DNA from: an uncultured Lachnospiraceae bacterium
Lineage (GTDB): Bacteria; Bacillota; Clostridia; Lachnospirales; Lachnospiraceae
Length of the DNA stretch: 55,529 nt
Assembly: GCA_934438085.1 (NCBI GenBank)
Contig: CAKSBC010000016.1
Coordinates: 1 to 55,529, forward strand
Direction: 5' to 3'
Of the stretch, positions 16,514 to 24,942 are shown in pieces (within the stretch, counting starts at the first letter, position 1; every line of letters begins with the position of its first letter). The translations under genes were made by a program, and so were the position numbers. The notes below the pieces were generated by a model. That model was not told the DNA's origin. It did no database searches and saw nothing but the letters and a program-made list of their open reading frames with translations.

Positions 16514-19500
16514 TTAATGAATTATTTTTGGTTTTATGACTTTCCTATCAGGCTTTTCATAAAGATTTTTCTGAGCAGTCGTAAGCATCAGCTTAATACG
16601 ATTGAGCTGGTTGACCTCAGATGCACCCGGATCATAATCAACTGCAATTATATTTGCACTTGGATAAGCATTCCTAAGTTCCTTTATAACTCCCTTTCCG
16701 ACTATGTGGTTAGGAAGGCATCCGAAAGGCTGAACACAGATAATGTTAGGAACATCTTCATATATAAGTTCTAACATCTCACCTGTAAGGAACCAGCCCT
16801 CTCCGGTCTGATTTCCGAGAGAAAGGTATCTTTTTGCTCTTGCCGCAGTTACCCTTATATCTGACGGATGCTTAAAATGCTTTGACTGTATAAGTGCCTT
16901 TTTAGCTGTTGACCTGCATTTTTCAAGGAAGCTTATGGCAATATTGGAAAGATCTACTATTGAACGCTTTCCTCCGAGATACTTCCATTTAAATGTATTG
17001 TTATAGAAGCAGTAAAGCAGGAAATCCATAAGATCCGGCATTACGCACTCAGCGCCCTCTGATTCGAGGAGCTCAACAATGTTGTTGTTTGCAAGAGGAG
17101 AGAACTTGACTAAGATCTCACCTACAACACCGACCTTTGGCTTTTTCTCATCGGTACGCTCTAATTCATCAAAGTCCTTTATGATTCCGTTTATGTTCTT
17201 TTTGAACTCATTAAGTCCGGCTTTCTTTTTCTTTAACGATTCAATACAGCGTGCTTTCCAGCTTTCATAAAGCTTATTGGCACTTCCCGGAACCTTTTCA
17301 TAAGGTCGTGTAGCATAAAGCACACGCATAAACACATCTCCGTAGACAAGGGCCTGAAGAGCCTTAATCGCAAGCGGGAGAGTTATCTTAAAGCCCGGGT
17401 TAGTCTCCATCTTATTAGCATTTATAGATATAACCGGAATTTCAGGAATGCCGGCCTTTTCAAGAGCACGTCTTATGAAGCCTATATAGTTTGAAGCTCG
17501 GCATCCTCCACCGGTCTGCGACATTATGACGGCAGTTCTGCTGAGATCATATTTACCGCTTAACAGTGCATCCATAATCTGGCCGATTACTATAAGTGAC
17601 GGATAGCAAGCGTCATTATTAACGTATTTCAGTCCCATATCAACGGCATTACGATTGTCGTTCTGAAGAACTACCATATTATAGCCAAACTGCCTGAATG
17701 CCGGTTCAAGAAGATCAAAGTGAATAGGCGACATCTGAGGGCAGAGTATCGTATAGTCCTTTTTCATCTCCTTTGTGAAAAGAACACGATTATAAGAGGA
17801 TGATGAAGCTGTTCTCTTAATATTCAGCATTTTACGTACTTTTATAGCAGCAATAAGAGAACGGATACGAATACGTGCCGCGCCTAAGTTATTGACCTCA
17901 TCGATTTTAAGTACGGTGTAGATCTTGCCTGAGCCTGTAAGGATATCATTTACCTGATCTGTTGTAACGGCATCAAGACCGCAGCCGAAGGAATTCAGCT
18001 GTACAAGATCAAGATCATCGCGGGTTTTTACAAAAGTAGCCGCACGGTAAAGTCTTGTATGGTACATCCACTGATCGGTTACTATTGTAGGTCTGTCAAC
18101 ATCATTTAAATGGCTGACAGAGTCCTCGGTAAGTACTGCAAAGCCGTAGCTTGTGATCATGTCGGCAATGCCGTGGTTGATCTCAGGATCCACATGATAA
18201 GGACGGCCGGCAAGAACTATACCTCTGTGACCGGTATCCTCCATCCATTTAAGAATTTCTTCACCCTTCTTTTCGGTCTCAAGCTTAACATTAATAAGCT
18301 CATCATAAGCAGCATGCGCAGCGGCAATAACTTCCTTTTCCGTAAGAACAGGATATTTTGCGCCGTCAATTCCGATATTATCCGTGAATTTTGGTTTAAA
18401 AGCTTTTATTACTGATTCTGTAAATACTTCCTCATTCGTGAGAGGAAGGAACGGACACATAAATTCAACGCCACGTTCTCTAAGCTCAATATTATTCTTA
18501 ATATTCTCCGGATAGGAGGTGACGATAGGACAGTTATAATGGTTTCCGGCGTGCGGAGATTCATTTCTCTCATACGGTATACAAGGATAGAAGATGAACT
18601 TAACGCCCTGATCTATAAGCCATTCAATATGTCCGTGAGTAATTTTGGCAGGATAACATTCTGACTCTGAAGGTATTGTCTCCATGCCCATCTCATATAT
18701 TTTTCTGGTGCTGACAGGACTTAAAACAACTCTGTATCCTAACTTTTTGAAAAATACCGCCCAAAGAGGGAAGTTCTCATACATATTGAGTACTCTCGGA
18801 ATACCGACAGTTCCTCTTATGGCATCCTTTTCAGCAAGAGGCTCATAATCAAACATGCGCTCAAGCTTGTACTTGAACATGTTAGGTATTTCATCGGAGG
18901 CTTTTTCCTTGCCGAAGGCCTTTTCACAGCGGTTTCCGGAAATGTAGCGTCTGCCGTCTGCAAAGTTATTTATCGTCAGCATGCAGTTATTAGTACAGCC
19001 GCCGCATCTTGTGAGTGTAGTCTTGTACGAGAAATCAAGTATCTCATCTATCGGAAGCATGGATGTGAGTACAGTAGTTTTGTTATTCGCTGTACTGCTG
19101 TCTTCATTAGCTTTATTTTTAGCCTGTGCTTCCTTAAGCTTGAAATTATATCTTTCCTTTGCAATAAGTGCAGCACCGAATGCACCCATAATTCCGGCTA
19201 TATCAGGGCGTGTAGCTTCGCAGTCGGCAGTTTTCTCAAATGCTCTTAATACGGCATCATTGTAGAAGGTTCCGCCCTGTGTAACTATGTGACGTCCTAA
19301 ATCTCTTGCATCGCTTATCTTGATTACCTTATAAAGAGCATTTTTGATAACCGAATAAGCAAGACCTGCTGAAATATCAGCAACAGTAGCGCCTTCCTTC
19401 TGTGCCTGCTTTACATTGGAATTCATGAAAACAGTACAGCGTGTACCAAGGTCTGTAGGCTGTTTGGCGAAAAGTGCTTCCCTGGCGAAATCCTGGACAC

Positions 19501-20923
19501 TGTAGCCTAAAGATTTTGCAAAGGATTCTATAAATGACCCGCAGCCTGAGGAGCATGCCTCATTAAGCTGAATCGAGTCAACGGCACCATCCTTAATACG
19601 TATGCACTTCATATCCTGACCGCCTATGTCAAGAATACAGTCTACATCCTTATCAAAGAAGGCTGCAGCATAGTAGTGTGCAATAGTTTCGACCTCGCCT
19701 TCGTCAAGCTTAAAGGCAGCCTTAAGTAAAGCTTCACCATAGCCGGTGGAGCAGGAATATACAATATTAGCGTCAGCAGGAAGCTGTTCATTTATTTCTT
19801 TGAAAGCACGGATCGCTGTGTCGATAGGTGAACCGTTGTTATTTGAATAAAACTTATATAAAAGTTCACCGTCTTCGTTGACAAGCGCCAGCTTTGTTGT
19901 TGTTGATCCGGCATCTATACCAAGATAGCAGTTGCCCTTGTATTCTGAAAGAGAAGCTGTCTTAACATTAGATCTGGCATGTCTTTTAAGGAAATCCTGA
20001 TAGTCTTCCTCATCCTTAAAAAGTGGATCAAGGCGTTTGATCTCAGTCTGCAGATCAATACGCTTTTTGAGTTTTTCAATAAGGATGCTGATAGCACACG
20101 GCGTAACATTATCTGTGGCCTTGTAAGTCGAACGCATGCCCGGAGCAGGAATCGCCATTGCAGCACCCATAGCGGCATATAGATGTGAATCCTCAGGAGC
20201 TATTACATGCTCGTCATCAAGTTTAAGTGTCCTGATAAATGCCTTTCTTAACTCAGGAAGGAAATGAAGCGGACCACCCAGGAAAGCTACATGTCCTCTT
20301 ATAGGCTTTCCGCAGGCAAGACCCGATATGGTCTGGTTGACAACAGCCTGAAAAATAGAAGCGGAAAGATCTTCCCTTGTCGCACCTTCATTTATAAGCG
20401 GCTGAATATCTGTTTTTGCAAAAACTCCGCAGCGTGCTGCAATAGGATATATTGCCTTATAATTGGCTGCATAGTCATTGAGGCCTGCTGCATCAGTCTG
20501 TAAAAGTGCAGCCATCTGGTCTATAAATGATCCGGTTCCGCCGGCACAGATGCCGTTCATTCGCTGATCCACACCGTTTGAAAAATAAATTATCTTTGCA
20601 TCCTCGCCACCAAGCTCTATGGCAACATCACACTCCGGTGATCGTACGCTGAGCACAGATGACACTGCAACGACCTCCTGAACAAAAGGAAGCTCAGTTG
20701 CTTTTGAGAGAGAAAGACCGCCTGATCCGGTTATGGCAGCACGAAAAGAAATCTCACCTAATTTTGCCTTTGTTTTTTCAAGCAGACCGGCGAGAGTTTC
20801 CTGTATGTTTGCAAAATGTCTCTGATAGTCTGCAAACAGAACCTTGTTTAATTCATCGATAACGGCAATTTTTACTGTTGTAGAACCGATATCAACACCT
20901 AATCTGTAATCTTTATTCTCCAT
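16514..20923 (-). CDS. Giant acyl-CoA dehydratase activase with two ASKHA halves and dehydratase-like domains
   Basis: A 1469-residue protein related to HgdC/BcrA-type ATPases, which use ATP to push electrons into 2-hydroxyacyl-CoA dehydratases. ASKHA domain 1 (about 5-260) has DIGSTTVK, Cys126 in ICAGGTGSF and Cys165 in RCGVFAKTD. ASKHA domain 2 (about 330-590) has DAGSTTTK, Cys457 in ACSSGCGSF and Cys496 in RCTVFM. A CGGCTNNC motif follows at 640-647, then a DUF2229 region (about 705-930, with SECYPAK and cysteine-rich loops). A C-terminal dehydratase-subunit-like part contains LCPQMSP, NDACYPS and GGGCRASNYIG. In HgdC the equivalent cysteine pairs hold one [4Fe-4S] cluster between two subunits. 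No separate dehydratase genes are nearby. Such long proteins are widespread in anaerobes; the physiological substrate is unknown. Confidence 0.88.
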   Translation of the reverse strand: MENKDYRLGVDIGSTTVKIAVIDELNKVLFADYQRHFANIQETLAGLLEKTKAKLGEISFRAAITGSGGLSLSKATELPFVQEVVAVSSVLSVRSPECDVAIELGGEDAKIIYFSNGVDQRMNGICAGGTGSFIDQMAALLQTDAAGLNDYAANYKAIYPIAARCGVFAKTDIQPLINEGATREDLSASIFQAVVNQTISGLACGKPIRGHVAFLGGPLHFLPELRKAFIRTLKLDDEHVIAPEDSHLYAAMGAAMAIPAPGMRSTYKATDNVTPCAISILIEKLKKRIDLQTEIKRLDPLFKDEEDYQDFLKRHARSNVKTASLSEYKGNCYLGIDAGSTTTKLALVNEDGELLYKFYSNNNGSPIDTAIRAFKEINEQLPADANIVYSCSTGYGEALLKAAFKLDEGEVETIAHYYAAAFFDKDVDCILDIGGQDMKCIRIKDGAVDSIQLNEACSSGCGSFIESFAKSLGYSVQDFAREALFAKQPTDLGTRCTVFMNSNVKQAQKEGATVADISAGLAYSVIKNALYKVIKISDARDLGRHIVTQGGTFYNDAVLRAFEKTADCEATRPDIAGIMGAFGAALIAKERYNFKLKEAQAKNKANEDSSTANNKTTVLTSMLPIDEILDFSYKTTLTRCGGCTNNCMLTINNFADGRRYISGNRCEKAFGKEKASDEIPNMFKYKLERMFDYEPLAEKDAIRGTVGIPRVLNMYENFPLWAVFFKKLGYRVVLSPVSTRKIYEMGMETIPSESECYPAKITHGHIEWLIDQGVKFIFYPCIPYERNESPHAGNHYNCPIVTSYPENIKNNIELRERGVEFMCPFLPLTNEEVFTESVIKAFKPKFTDNIGIDGAKYPVLTEKEVIAAAHAAYDELINVKLETEKKGEEILKWMEDTGHRGIVLAGRPYHVDPEINHGIADMITSYGFAVLTEDSVSHLNDVDRPTIVTDQWMYHTRLYRAATFVKTRDDLDLVQLNSFGCGLDAVTTDQVNDILTGSGKIYTVLKIDEVNNLGAARIRIRSLIAAIKVRKMLNIKRTASSSSYNRVLFTKEMKKDYTILCPQMSPIHFDLLEPAFRQFGYNMVVLQNDNRNAVDMGLKYVNNDACYPSLIVIGQIMDALLSGKYDLSRTAVIMSQTGGGCRASNYIGFIRRALEKAGIPEIPVISINANKMETNPGFKITLPLAIKALQALVYGDVFMRVLYATRPYEKVPGSANKLYESWKARCIESLKKKKAGLNEFKKNINGIIKDFDELERTDEKKPKVGVVGEILVKFSPLANNNIVELLESEGAECVMPDLMDFLLYCFYNNTFKWKYLGGKRSIVDLSNIAISFLEKCRSTAKKALIQSKHFKHPSDIRVTAARAKRYLSLGNQTGEGWFLTGEMLELIYEDVPNIICVQPFGCLPNHIVGKGVIKELRNAYPSANIIAVDYDPGASEVNQLNRIKLMLTTAQKNLYEKPDRKVIKPKIIH

Positions 20924-20945
20924 TTAATCTCTCTTAAGGTACATT

Positions 20946-20981
20946 TATAAGAGCTGATGTAACAAATCAACAGCTCTTATA
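20946..20981 (-). promoter_or_regulatory. Perfect inverted repeat in the activase 5' leader
   Basis: An 11-bp arm at 20946-20956 is exactly complementary to 20971-20981, with a 14-nt loop. It lies 23 bases upstream of the activase start codon. No T tract follows on the minus strand before the start codon. It may be an operator or a leader hairpin controlling translation. It could also insulate the divergent gene at 21151. Confidence 0.45.
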
Positions 20982-21097
20982 CATATTTTATAATTATATA
21001 GGCATTGATTATAGCATATTTAATGAATAGTTTGTAGCTTAAGAAAATGAAACATCTGTGAACAATTGAATTATATATGTGATTAAAATGACATTTA

Positions 21098-21106
21098 TGG
21101 TATAGT
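21098..21106 (+). promoter_or_regulatory. Possible extended -10 promoter for the rhomboid-like gene
   Basis: TGGTATAGT fits a TGn extended -10 element ending about 45 bases upstream of the start at 21151. There is no good -35 at standard spacing. The divergent 227-base gap also has several TATAAT-like hexamers on the minus strand, for example the complement of 21008-21013. Confidence 0.3.
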
Positions 21107-21150
21107 GAGCGATAACGGAATTTTTAAAAATGTTTATGAAACGGAGATAT

Positions 21151-21855
21151 ATGCACAGTTTATTTTACAAACTCAAATTTAAATATCAGAGATATGCAAT
21201 CAGAAATCTTGCAGTCTATGCCTCAATAGCATTTGCGGTAGGCTATCTGCTCATGCTTACGCCTTTTTACGGTTATATGATGTTTCTGCCTAAGGAGGTA
21301 CTTCACGGACAGGTATGGAGAATATTTACGGCATTTCTATATCCGCCTGTTACCGGTGGAATTTTTAATGTTATCCTGGGTATACTGATATATTACAGCT
21401 TTGCAGTATCGGTAGAAAGATCGATGGGTGAATTTGAATTCAATATCTATTTCTTCGGAAGCTTTTTTGTCGGTGAAATAGGAACTCTTATTTATTATCT
21501 TATAACCGGTATTAATGTTCCTTTTATACCTATGTTTACACAGTTTTCAGTGTTTATGGCTTTTGCAATAATGTATGCCGAATCAACGATACTGCTGTTT
21601 TTCATTCTTCCGATAAAAGCAAAGTTTCTTGCGGTATTTGAGCTTGCACTGTATACCTTTTATTTTATCGTAGGAAACGGTTTATCACGAATATTCGGTA
21701 TGCTTTACACAAGAATATCTATCATAGCCGCACTTATACCGGTTTATCTTTTCTATCGTATGGTATACAGCGGAGGTGAGAGCATTTTCACTGAGATCAA
21801 GAATTATTTCAATAGGAGAAAGCGTCAAAAGGAATGGCGCGATCAGTGGAAGTAA
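21151..21855 (+). CDS. Rhomboid/derlin-like membrane protein, probably non-catalytic
   Basis: A 234-residue protein with about six membrane segments. Rhomboid-superfamily traits are the WR motif in HGQVWRIFTAFLYP after the first helix and the following VERSMGEFEFNIYFFGSF stretch. The place where active rhomboids carry GxSG reads TQFSVFMAF, and no histidine occurs after about residue 50, so the Ser-His dyad appears to be missing. This resembles derlins or other pseudo-rhomboids, which bind membrane proteins without cutting them. I chose ATG 21151 because ACGGAG sits just upstream; an in-frame ATG at 21130 lacks a site. A Xer-like gene follows 13 bases later. Confidence 0.75.
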   Translation: MHSLFYKLKFKYQRYAIRNLAVYASIAFAVGYLLMLTPFYGYMMFLPKEVLHGQVWRIFTAFLYPPVTGGIFNVILGILIYYSFAVSVERSMGEFEFNIYFFGSFFVGEIGTLIYYLITGINVPFIPMFTQFSVFMAFAIMYAESTILLFFILPIKAKFLAVFELALYTFYFIVGNGLSRIFGMLYTRISIIAALIPVYLFYRMVYSGGESIFTEIKNYFNRRKRQKEWRDQWK

Positions 21856-21868
21856 ACGGAGCGGACTG

Positions 21869-22771
21869 ATGCTTGACAAGATCGATGCATTTTCAGAATA
21901 CCTTAAGGCTTCCGGTGTTTCAGATAATACGGCCTTGTCCTACAGAAGAGATTTGAAACAGTTTGCTCTTTGGCTTTCGGACAGTTTTCCGGGTTATGAT
22001 ACACAGGACATAAGCCAGGTAATGACGGAAAGATATGTTGAAGAGCTTATGGCATCTGAAAGATCTACAGCTACAATATCAAGATGTGTTACCTCTTTCA
22101 GAAAATTTTTTTCATGGGCTTTTGCAAAGGGATATGTATTTAATGATCCTTCAGTGGGGCTTAAGGCCCCGAAGGTTATTAAAAATATGCCGGTCACAGC
22201 TGACACAACTGATATTGAAAGACTTATAGCTGCCGTAAACCATAGGACAGCAAAAGGAAAAAGAGATATCGCTATAATAAAGCTTATAAGCTCTACCGGT
22301 ATAAGCTCTGCCGAACTTTTGTCTTTAAAAACAGTTGACATTGATTTAAAAAAAAGGCAGCTCAGAGCCGGTATTAAAAATAAGAGAGTTCTTAACATTG
22401 ATAAAAAGACATTTTCAGCATTAAAACAATACCTATTAAAGGGAAGAGATGAACTTTTAAATATGGAAGCGGATAACACAGGAAGCGAGGTTCCAATCAA
22501 CCATATTAGTAATTATACCGATAATGAGCTTTTATTTTTAAGCTGCGGAGGAAGCGAGATATCCAGACAGGGATTATGGAAGATCCTGAAAAAATATTCT
22601 GAGCTCGCCGGTATCGGTAAAAACGTAACACCGGAGATGCTCAGACATAGTTATGCTGTTTTGGCTATTAAAGAAGGCGAAGAAATATCAGATCTGCAGA
22701 AGAAGCTCGGGCATATAACTAAGAATTCTGTCACTGAATATGCGGAGATAGCTAAAAGACATTTAAGGTAA
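21869..22771 (+). CDS. XerD-like tyrosine recombinase with missing catalytic residues
   Basis: A 300-residue protein with the Xer/phage-integrase layout: an N-terminal SAM-like DNA-binding domain (about 1-90) and a C-terminal catalytic-type domain. Box I, normally TGLRxSEL, reads TGISSAELLSL, so the first catalytic Arg is replaced by Ser. Box II, normally HxLRH, reads EMLRHSYAV, so His is replaced by Glu while Arg stays. The LGH motif and a tyrosine in SVTEYAEI are kept. It may bind DNA without efficient cleavage, or act with a partner. ATG 21869 follows AAACGGAG. It pairs with the rhomboid-like gene and converges on gre. Confidence 0.8.
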   Translation: MLDKIDAFSEYLKASGVSDNTALSYRRDLKQFALWLSDSFPGYDTQDISQVMTERYVEELMASERSTATISRCVTSFRKFFSWAFAKGYVFNDPSVGLKAPKVIKNMPVTADTTDIERLIAAVNHRTAKGKRDIAIIKLISSTGISSAELLSLKTVDIDLKKRQLRAGIKNKRVLNIDKKTFSALKQYLLKGRDELLNMEADNTGSEVPINHISNYTDNELLFLSCGGSEISRQGLWKILKKYSELAGIGKNVTPEMLRHSYAVLAIKEGEEISDLQKKLGHITKNSVTEYAEIAKRHLR

Positions 22772-22775
22772 ATGT

Positions 22776-23291
22776 TTAATAGCTGTGGATCGTATCATCA
22801 TCCGATTCGCCTGTTTTTATCAGATTTTTAATAACTATAAAGTAAGAGTCTCCTCCATCGACATCTATTTTAACTCGGTCGCCTATCTTGCGGCCAAGAA
22901 GAGATTTGCCGAGAGGAGATTCGTTTGATATAAGTCCTTTTCGGGAATCACATCTTATAGGAGTAACTATTCTGTAGGTTTCAGTATAATCATCATCTTC
23001 AAAATATACATCGACTGTATTGTTAATGCCTATGGTGTCATCGGTGGATTCATCATCTATTACCGTGGCAAACCTGAGCATTTTTTCAAGGTAGCGTATT
23101 CTGCTGTTATTGAGATTATTGTCTCTTTTTGCACAGTGATATTCGAAATTTTCCGAAAGATCACCCATTGCACGGGCTTCTTTCAGTGCCTTAAGTGCAG
23201 CAGGTCGAACCACATTTTTTCTATGCTCAATTTCTTCTTCTATACGTGCGACATCAGCCTTTGTAAGCTGTTCTGAACCGTTCAAACTCAT
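22776..23291 (-). CDS. GreA/GreB family transcript cleavage factor
   Basis: A 171-residue Gre factor, which enters the RNA polymerase secondary channel and stimulates cleavage of backtracked RNA. The coiled-coil N-terminal domain carries the signature ARAMGDLSENFEYHCAKRD, with the acidic tip Asp and Glu. The C-terminal FKBP-like domain has ISNESPLGKSLLGRKIGD. Asp-rich stretches at DDYTET and the C-terminal SDDDTIHSY are slightly unusual. It lies alone on the minus strand, ending 4 bases from the recombinase gene without an obvious terminator between them. The start codon has no strong ribosome site. Confidence 0.9.
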   Translation of the reverse strand: MSLNGSEQLTKADVARIEEEIEHRKNVVRPAALKALKEARAMGDLSENFEYHCAKRDNNLNNSRIRYLEKMLRFATVIDDESTDDTIGINNTVDVYFEDDDYTETYRIVTPIRCDSRKGLISNESPLGKSLLGRKIGDRVKIDVDGGDSYFIVIKNLIKTGESDDDTIHSY

Positions 23292-23305
23292 TTCAAATCA
23301 CATTA

Positions 23306-23345
23306 TCCATACTTATAACTATACGTATGGAATTCCTTTCAGCAA
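23306..23345 (-). promoter_or_regulatory. Candidate gre promoter with overlapping inverted repeat
   Basis: On the minus strand TTGCTG (complement of 23340-23345) and TATAGT (complement of 23318-23323) are 16 bp apart. A perfect 7-bp inverted repeat, TCCATAC (23306-23312) and GTATGGA (23325-23331), overlaps the -10 and could be an operator. Both calls are tentative. Confidence 0.35.
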
Positions 23346-23464
23346 AATATTTTATATCAAATAACTGAATATGTAAACCAATCAGCTTTTTCATGCATCC
23401 TGAAGGCATAACGTGAAATCATAATCCATTAATCCATTAAGAAATTCGCCATGTTTTCTACAGT

Positions 23465-23493
23465 TTGACTTTAAATCAGCACAGCCGTATAAT
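23465..23493 (+). promoter_or_regulatory. Sigma-A promoter of MATE3
   Basis: TTGACT (23465-23470) and TATAAT (23488-23493) are separated by exactly 17 bp, near consensus. The expected transcription start lies around 23500, giving a leader of about 60 bases before the ATG at 23561. The rest of the gap back to gre holds only AT-rich DNA and a short AATCCATT tandem at 23423-23438. Confidence 0.7.
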
Positions 23494-23560
23494 AAATCAG
23501 ATGCGCATTTGATGCCGAAAAACATATTAAGGTATCGCAATGTAAAAACGGAGGACATGT

Positions 23561-24916
23561 ATGGCAGGAAAAAGTTCTCATGAGCTTGATATTGTTAACG
23601 GAAGCGTTTTTCCTAAGTATCTGGCATTCATAATTCCTATGACATTAAGCTATATGCTTCAGATAGCCTTTAATGCTGCTGATGTAATTGTTGTAGGTCG
23701 TTTTGAGGGACCGAATGCACTTGCTGCTGTAGGATCAACTACGGCTATAGTCAGTCTTATCGTAAATTTTGTAGTAGGGCTTTCCAACGGTGTTAATATC
23801 GTTATAGCAAGAGACTATGCAGGAGAGAGATTCGATAAGGTTTCGGGTGAGGTACATACAGCCATCGTTTCTGCCTTGATCGGCGGTATTGTATTAGGTG
23901 TTTTAGGAGCAGTCAGCGCAAGGCCGGTACTTGAACTTATGAAATCACCGGATGATGTTATAGGCATGTCTGCAAGCTATCTGCTTTTTTACTATATAGG
24001 TCTTCCGGGAATAGCTGTTTATAACTTTGCTGCGGCTATTTTAAGGGCAATAGGTGATACGAAGAGACCGATGAATTTTCTTATATTTTCAGGTGTTCTC
24101 AACGTTATATTAAATCTGTTATTCGTCATGGTTATGAAGCTGGGAGTTGTGGGCGTAGGAGCTGCAACATCAATTTCTAACTATGTTTCAGCATTTCTGG
24201 TTTTGGGCGTTCTTATCAGAGAGGATTCATGTCTTAAGTTTGATCCGAAGCAGATGAAGATAAAGAAAGCTGAATTTTCGGAAATAATGAAGCAGGGATT
24301 ACCCGTAGGACTGCAGGGAAGCATTTTCTCAATATCTAACATGCTCATACAGTCATCTGTCAATTCTTTCGGATCTGTATATATGGCAGGAAATGCCGCT
24401 GCTCAGAATATCGAGAGCTTTCAGCAGTGTTTTATAAGTTCGAATTTAAATACCATACTTACATTTACGAGCCAGAACGTAGGAGCAAAAAAGTATAGGA
24501 GGGCCAGCAACACTATCAGAAAAGCATGGCTGTGGGGAATGACGGGAACAATAATTCTCGGCATACTAATCGTTTTATTCAGATTCCCGCTGCTTTCAAT
24601 GTTTACTACATCTGATGAAGTTGTTTCCGTTGCCGTCAGAAGACTTATACCCGTTGTAATGCTTGAATTTCTCGGTGTAACAATGGATGCGACAGCAAGT
24701 GCTCTCAGAGGCTTCGGATATTCAGTAGAGCCAATGATAATTACATTGCTCGGATCATGTGTATTCAGGATCATATGGCTGAACACCGTATTCATTTTAT
24801 TCCCGTATTACGAGGTTATCATTATTGTATGGCCTGTCAGCTGGGTAGTAACGGCATTTGCTAACTTTTTATATTATAAAAAAATCAGGAAAAAATTCCC
24901 GGATGAGGATATGTGA
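23561..24916 (+). CDS. MATE family efflux transporter (copy 3 of 4)
   Basis: A 451-residue polytopic protein of the DinF-like MATE group. Hallmarks include VFPKYLAFIIPMTLSYMLQ at the first helix, FNAADVIVVGRF, GLSNGVNIVIARDYAG, and AILRAIGDTKRPM at the end of the first half. It has its own strong promoter. It lies upstream of sbcD with a 26-base gap, so sbcDC may be transcribed with it. Substrate unknown. Confidence 0.9.
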   Translation: MAGKSSHELDIVNGSVFPKYLAFIIPMTLSYMLQIAFNAADVIVVGRFEGPNALAAVGSTTAIVSLIVNFVVGLSNGVNIVIARDYAGERFDKVSGEVHTAIVSALIGGIVLGVLGAVSARPVLELMKSPDDVIGMSASYLLFYYIGLPGIAVYNFAAAILRAIGDTKRPMNFLIFSGVLNVILNLLFVMVMKLGVVGVGAATSISNYVSAFLVLGVLIREDSCLKFDPKQMKIKKAEFSEIMKQGLPVGLQGSIFSISNMLIQSSVNSFGSVYMAGNAAAQNIESFQQCFISSNLNTILTFTSQNVGAKKYRRASNTIRKAWLWGMTGTIILGILIVLFRFPLLSMFTTSDEVVSVAVRRLIPVVMLEFLGVTMDATASALRGFGYSVEPMIITLLGSCVFRIIWLNTVFILFPYYEVIIIVWPVSWVVTAFANFLYYKKIRKKFPDEDM

Positions 24917-24942
24917 TCAAATAGGATCATAAGGAGACCGGC

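Noticed and set aside
21101..21117. TAGTGAGCGATAACGG resembles half of the E. coli lac operator
   Set aside because: The match is short and imperfect, there is no symmetric partner, and no LacI-family gene is nearby. Treated as chance.
22776..22799. Possible site-specific recombination (dif/att) site next to the Xer-like gene
   Set aside because: No dif-like 28-mer or direct att repeats could be seen around 21130-23560 and no tRNA gene is adjacent.
23423..23438. Tandem AATCCATT repeat as a regulatory iteron
   Set aside because: Only two copies in AT-rich DNA and upstream of the promoter; no further structure.
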